DNA of 6,564 nt from Candidatus Sulfotelmatobacter sp. (GTDB lineage Bacteria > Acidobacteriota > Terriglobia > Terriglobales > SbA1). How positions within the stretch are numbered: position 1 is the first letter of the stretch; every line of letters begins with the position of its first letter. This document shows, piece by piece, positions 5,919 to 6,564 of the stretch. The position numbers and the translations under genes are program-made. The stretch spans positions 1 through 6,564 of the forward strand of contig JASLEQ010000349.1 in NCBI GenBank assembly GCA_030151135.1, read 5' to 3'. The notes under the pieces were generated by a model. It had not been told where the DNA came from, did not search any database, and was given only the letters and a program-made list of their open reading frames with translations.

Positions 5919-6564
5919 ATGAAAATCTTGTGGTCTCGAACGATCATCGCGCTGTGCCTGTTCTGGATCGCGACCGTCATTGCGTCGCCGGCGCAGACCT
6001 TCACCACGCTCTTTACCTTTGACGACGTCAATGGTTACGGCCCGCTGGCACCTGTCATCCAGGGTACGAACGGGAACTTTTACGGTGCAACCCCTCAGGG
6101 TGGCGGCAACGGCGGAGGCACGATCTTTGACCTGACACCTTCCGGCCAGTTGGCAGGAGGCTACAGGTTCTGCTCCTTGGCCAACTGTGCGGACGGGAAG
6201 CAGACGTCTGCACCGCTCTTGCAGGCGGAGAACGGCAATTTCGTCGGCGTGACGGCCGAAGGCGGAAGTTCCTGCGGGAAAAGTGATCTCTGCGGCACTT
6301 TTTTCGAGATCACTCCTACGGGTGCGCTATCCACGCTCTATAACTTCTGCTCGTTGCCGAATTGTGCTGACGGGTATTTTCCAGCGACGGCACCGGTCGA
6401 GGTGAGCGGCAACTTCTACGGTTCAGTTGGGCTCGGCGGGGCGAATAGCGCAGGATTGATCTACGAACTTGCCGCCGATGGTACATTTTCGATTCGCCAC
6501 ACATTCTGCTCCGCAGCAAGTTGTGCCGATGGCTCAGGTCCAGGTCCGCTCGTGCGCGGCACAA
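5919..6564 (+). CDS. Secreted GloVer-type tandem-repeat protein, N-terminal part (runs off right edge)
   Basis: The first 215 residues are present, with no stop before the right edge. Residues 1-26 form a signal peptide: MKILWSR, a hydrophobic core, then a cleavage region ending SPAQ. The rest is a tandem repeat of about 54-58 residues. Each unit has a G-N-F-Y/V-G turn (51-56, 105-110, 163-168) and a later strand ending in a TP or AA turn (GTIFDLTP 67-74, GTFFEITP 126-133, GLIYELAA 179-186). This is the pattern of the choice-of-anchor tandem-repeat GloVer proteins, common in Acidobacteriota and presumed to form an extracellular beta-propeller-like array. Their function is unknown. From the second unit on, each unit begins with F-C-S-x3-C-A-D-G (Cys85/90, 144/149, 197/202). 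Unit two has another pair, Cys119/125. Members usually end in one of several C-terminal sorting domains, here outside the window. The ATG is supported by AGAAGAGG just upstream and a strong promoter. Confidence 0.87.
   Translation, partial: MKILWSRTIIALCLFWIATVIASPAQTFTTLFTFDDVNGYGPLAPVIQGTNGNFYGATPQGGGNGGGTIFDLTPSGQLAGGYRFCSLANCADGKQTSAPLLQAENGNFVGVTAEGGSSCGKSDLCGTFFEITPTGALSTLYNFCSLPNCADGYFPATAPVEVSGNFYGSVGLGGANSAGLIYELAADGTFSIRHTFCSAASCADGSGPGPLVRGT

Overview
The window looks like chromosomal DNA from a soil-type Acidobacteriota, probably class Terriglobia. This is an inference from gene content: an Oar-like TonB-dependent receptor with an N-terminal carboxypeptidase-regulatory-like domain, a secreted GloVer-type tandem-repeat protein, moderately high GC, and typical bacterial promoters and ribosome binding sites. 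No rRNA, tRNA, CRISPR array, insertion sequence or phage gene is visible.

Layout from left to right. Positions 1-1505 (minus) hold the first 501 codons of an outer-membrane TonB-dependent receptor that runs off the left edge. Positions 1506-2052 are gene-free and contain a degenerate copy of what looks like a dispersed acidobacterial extragenic repeat. Positions 2053-2280 (minus) encode an unrecognised 75-residue protein with a very strong ribosome binding site. It is divergent from lepA (2611-4416, plus), which encodes the ribosomal GTPase EF-4 and is complete and well conserved. lepA converges on a sulfotransferase gene (4457-5530, minus) with clear PAPS-binding motifs and a resemblance to tyrosylprotein sulfotransferases. 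A 388-base divergent spacer follows. It carries a near-consensus sigma-70 promoter reading right, then a leader of about 160 bases. From 5919 (plus) to the right edge runs the N-terminal part of a secreted GloVer-repeat protein.

No operon is evident: every adjacent pair of genes is divergent or convergent. lepA is a housekeeping translation gene. The receptor and the repeat protein belong to the cell envelope or outside, and the sulfotransferase modifies an unknown acceptor. Nothing shows that these genes act in one pathway. The points most worth a second look are the repeating Cys-x4-Cys motif in the GloVer protein, its long leader, the small protein beside lepA, and the near-leaderless lepA start with a duplicated start context. 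I found no convincing new multi-gene system.
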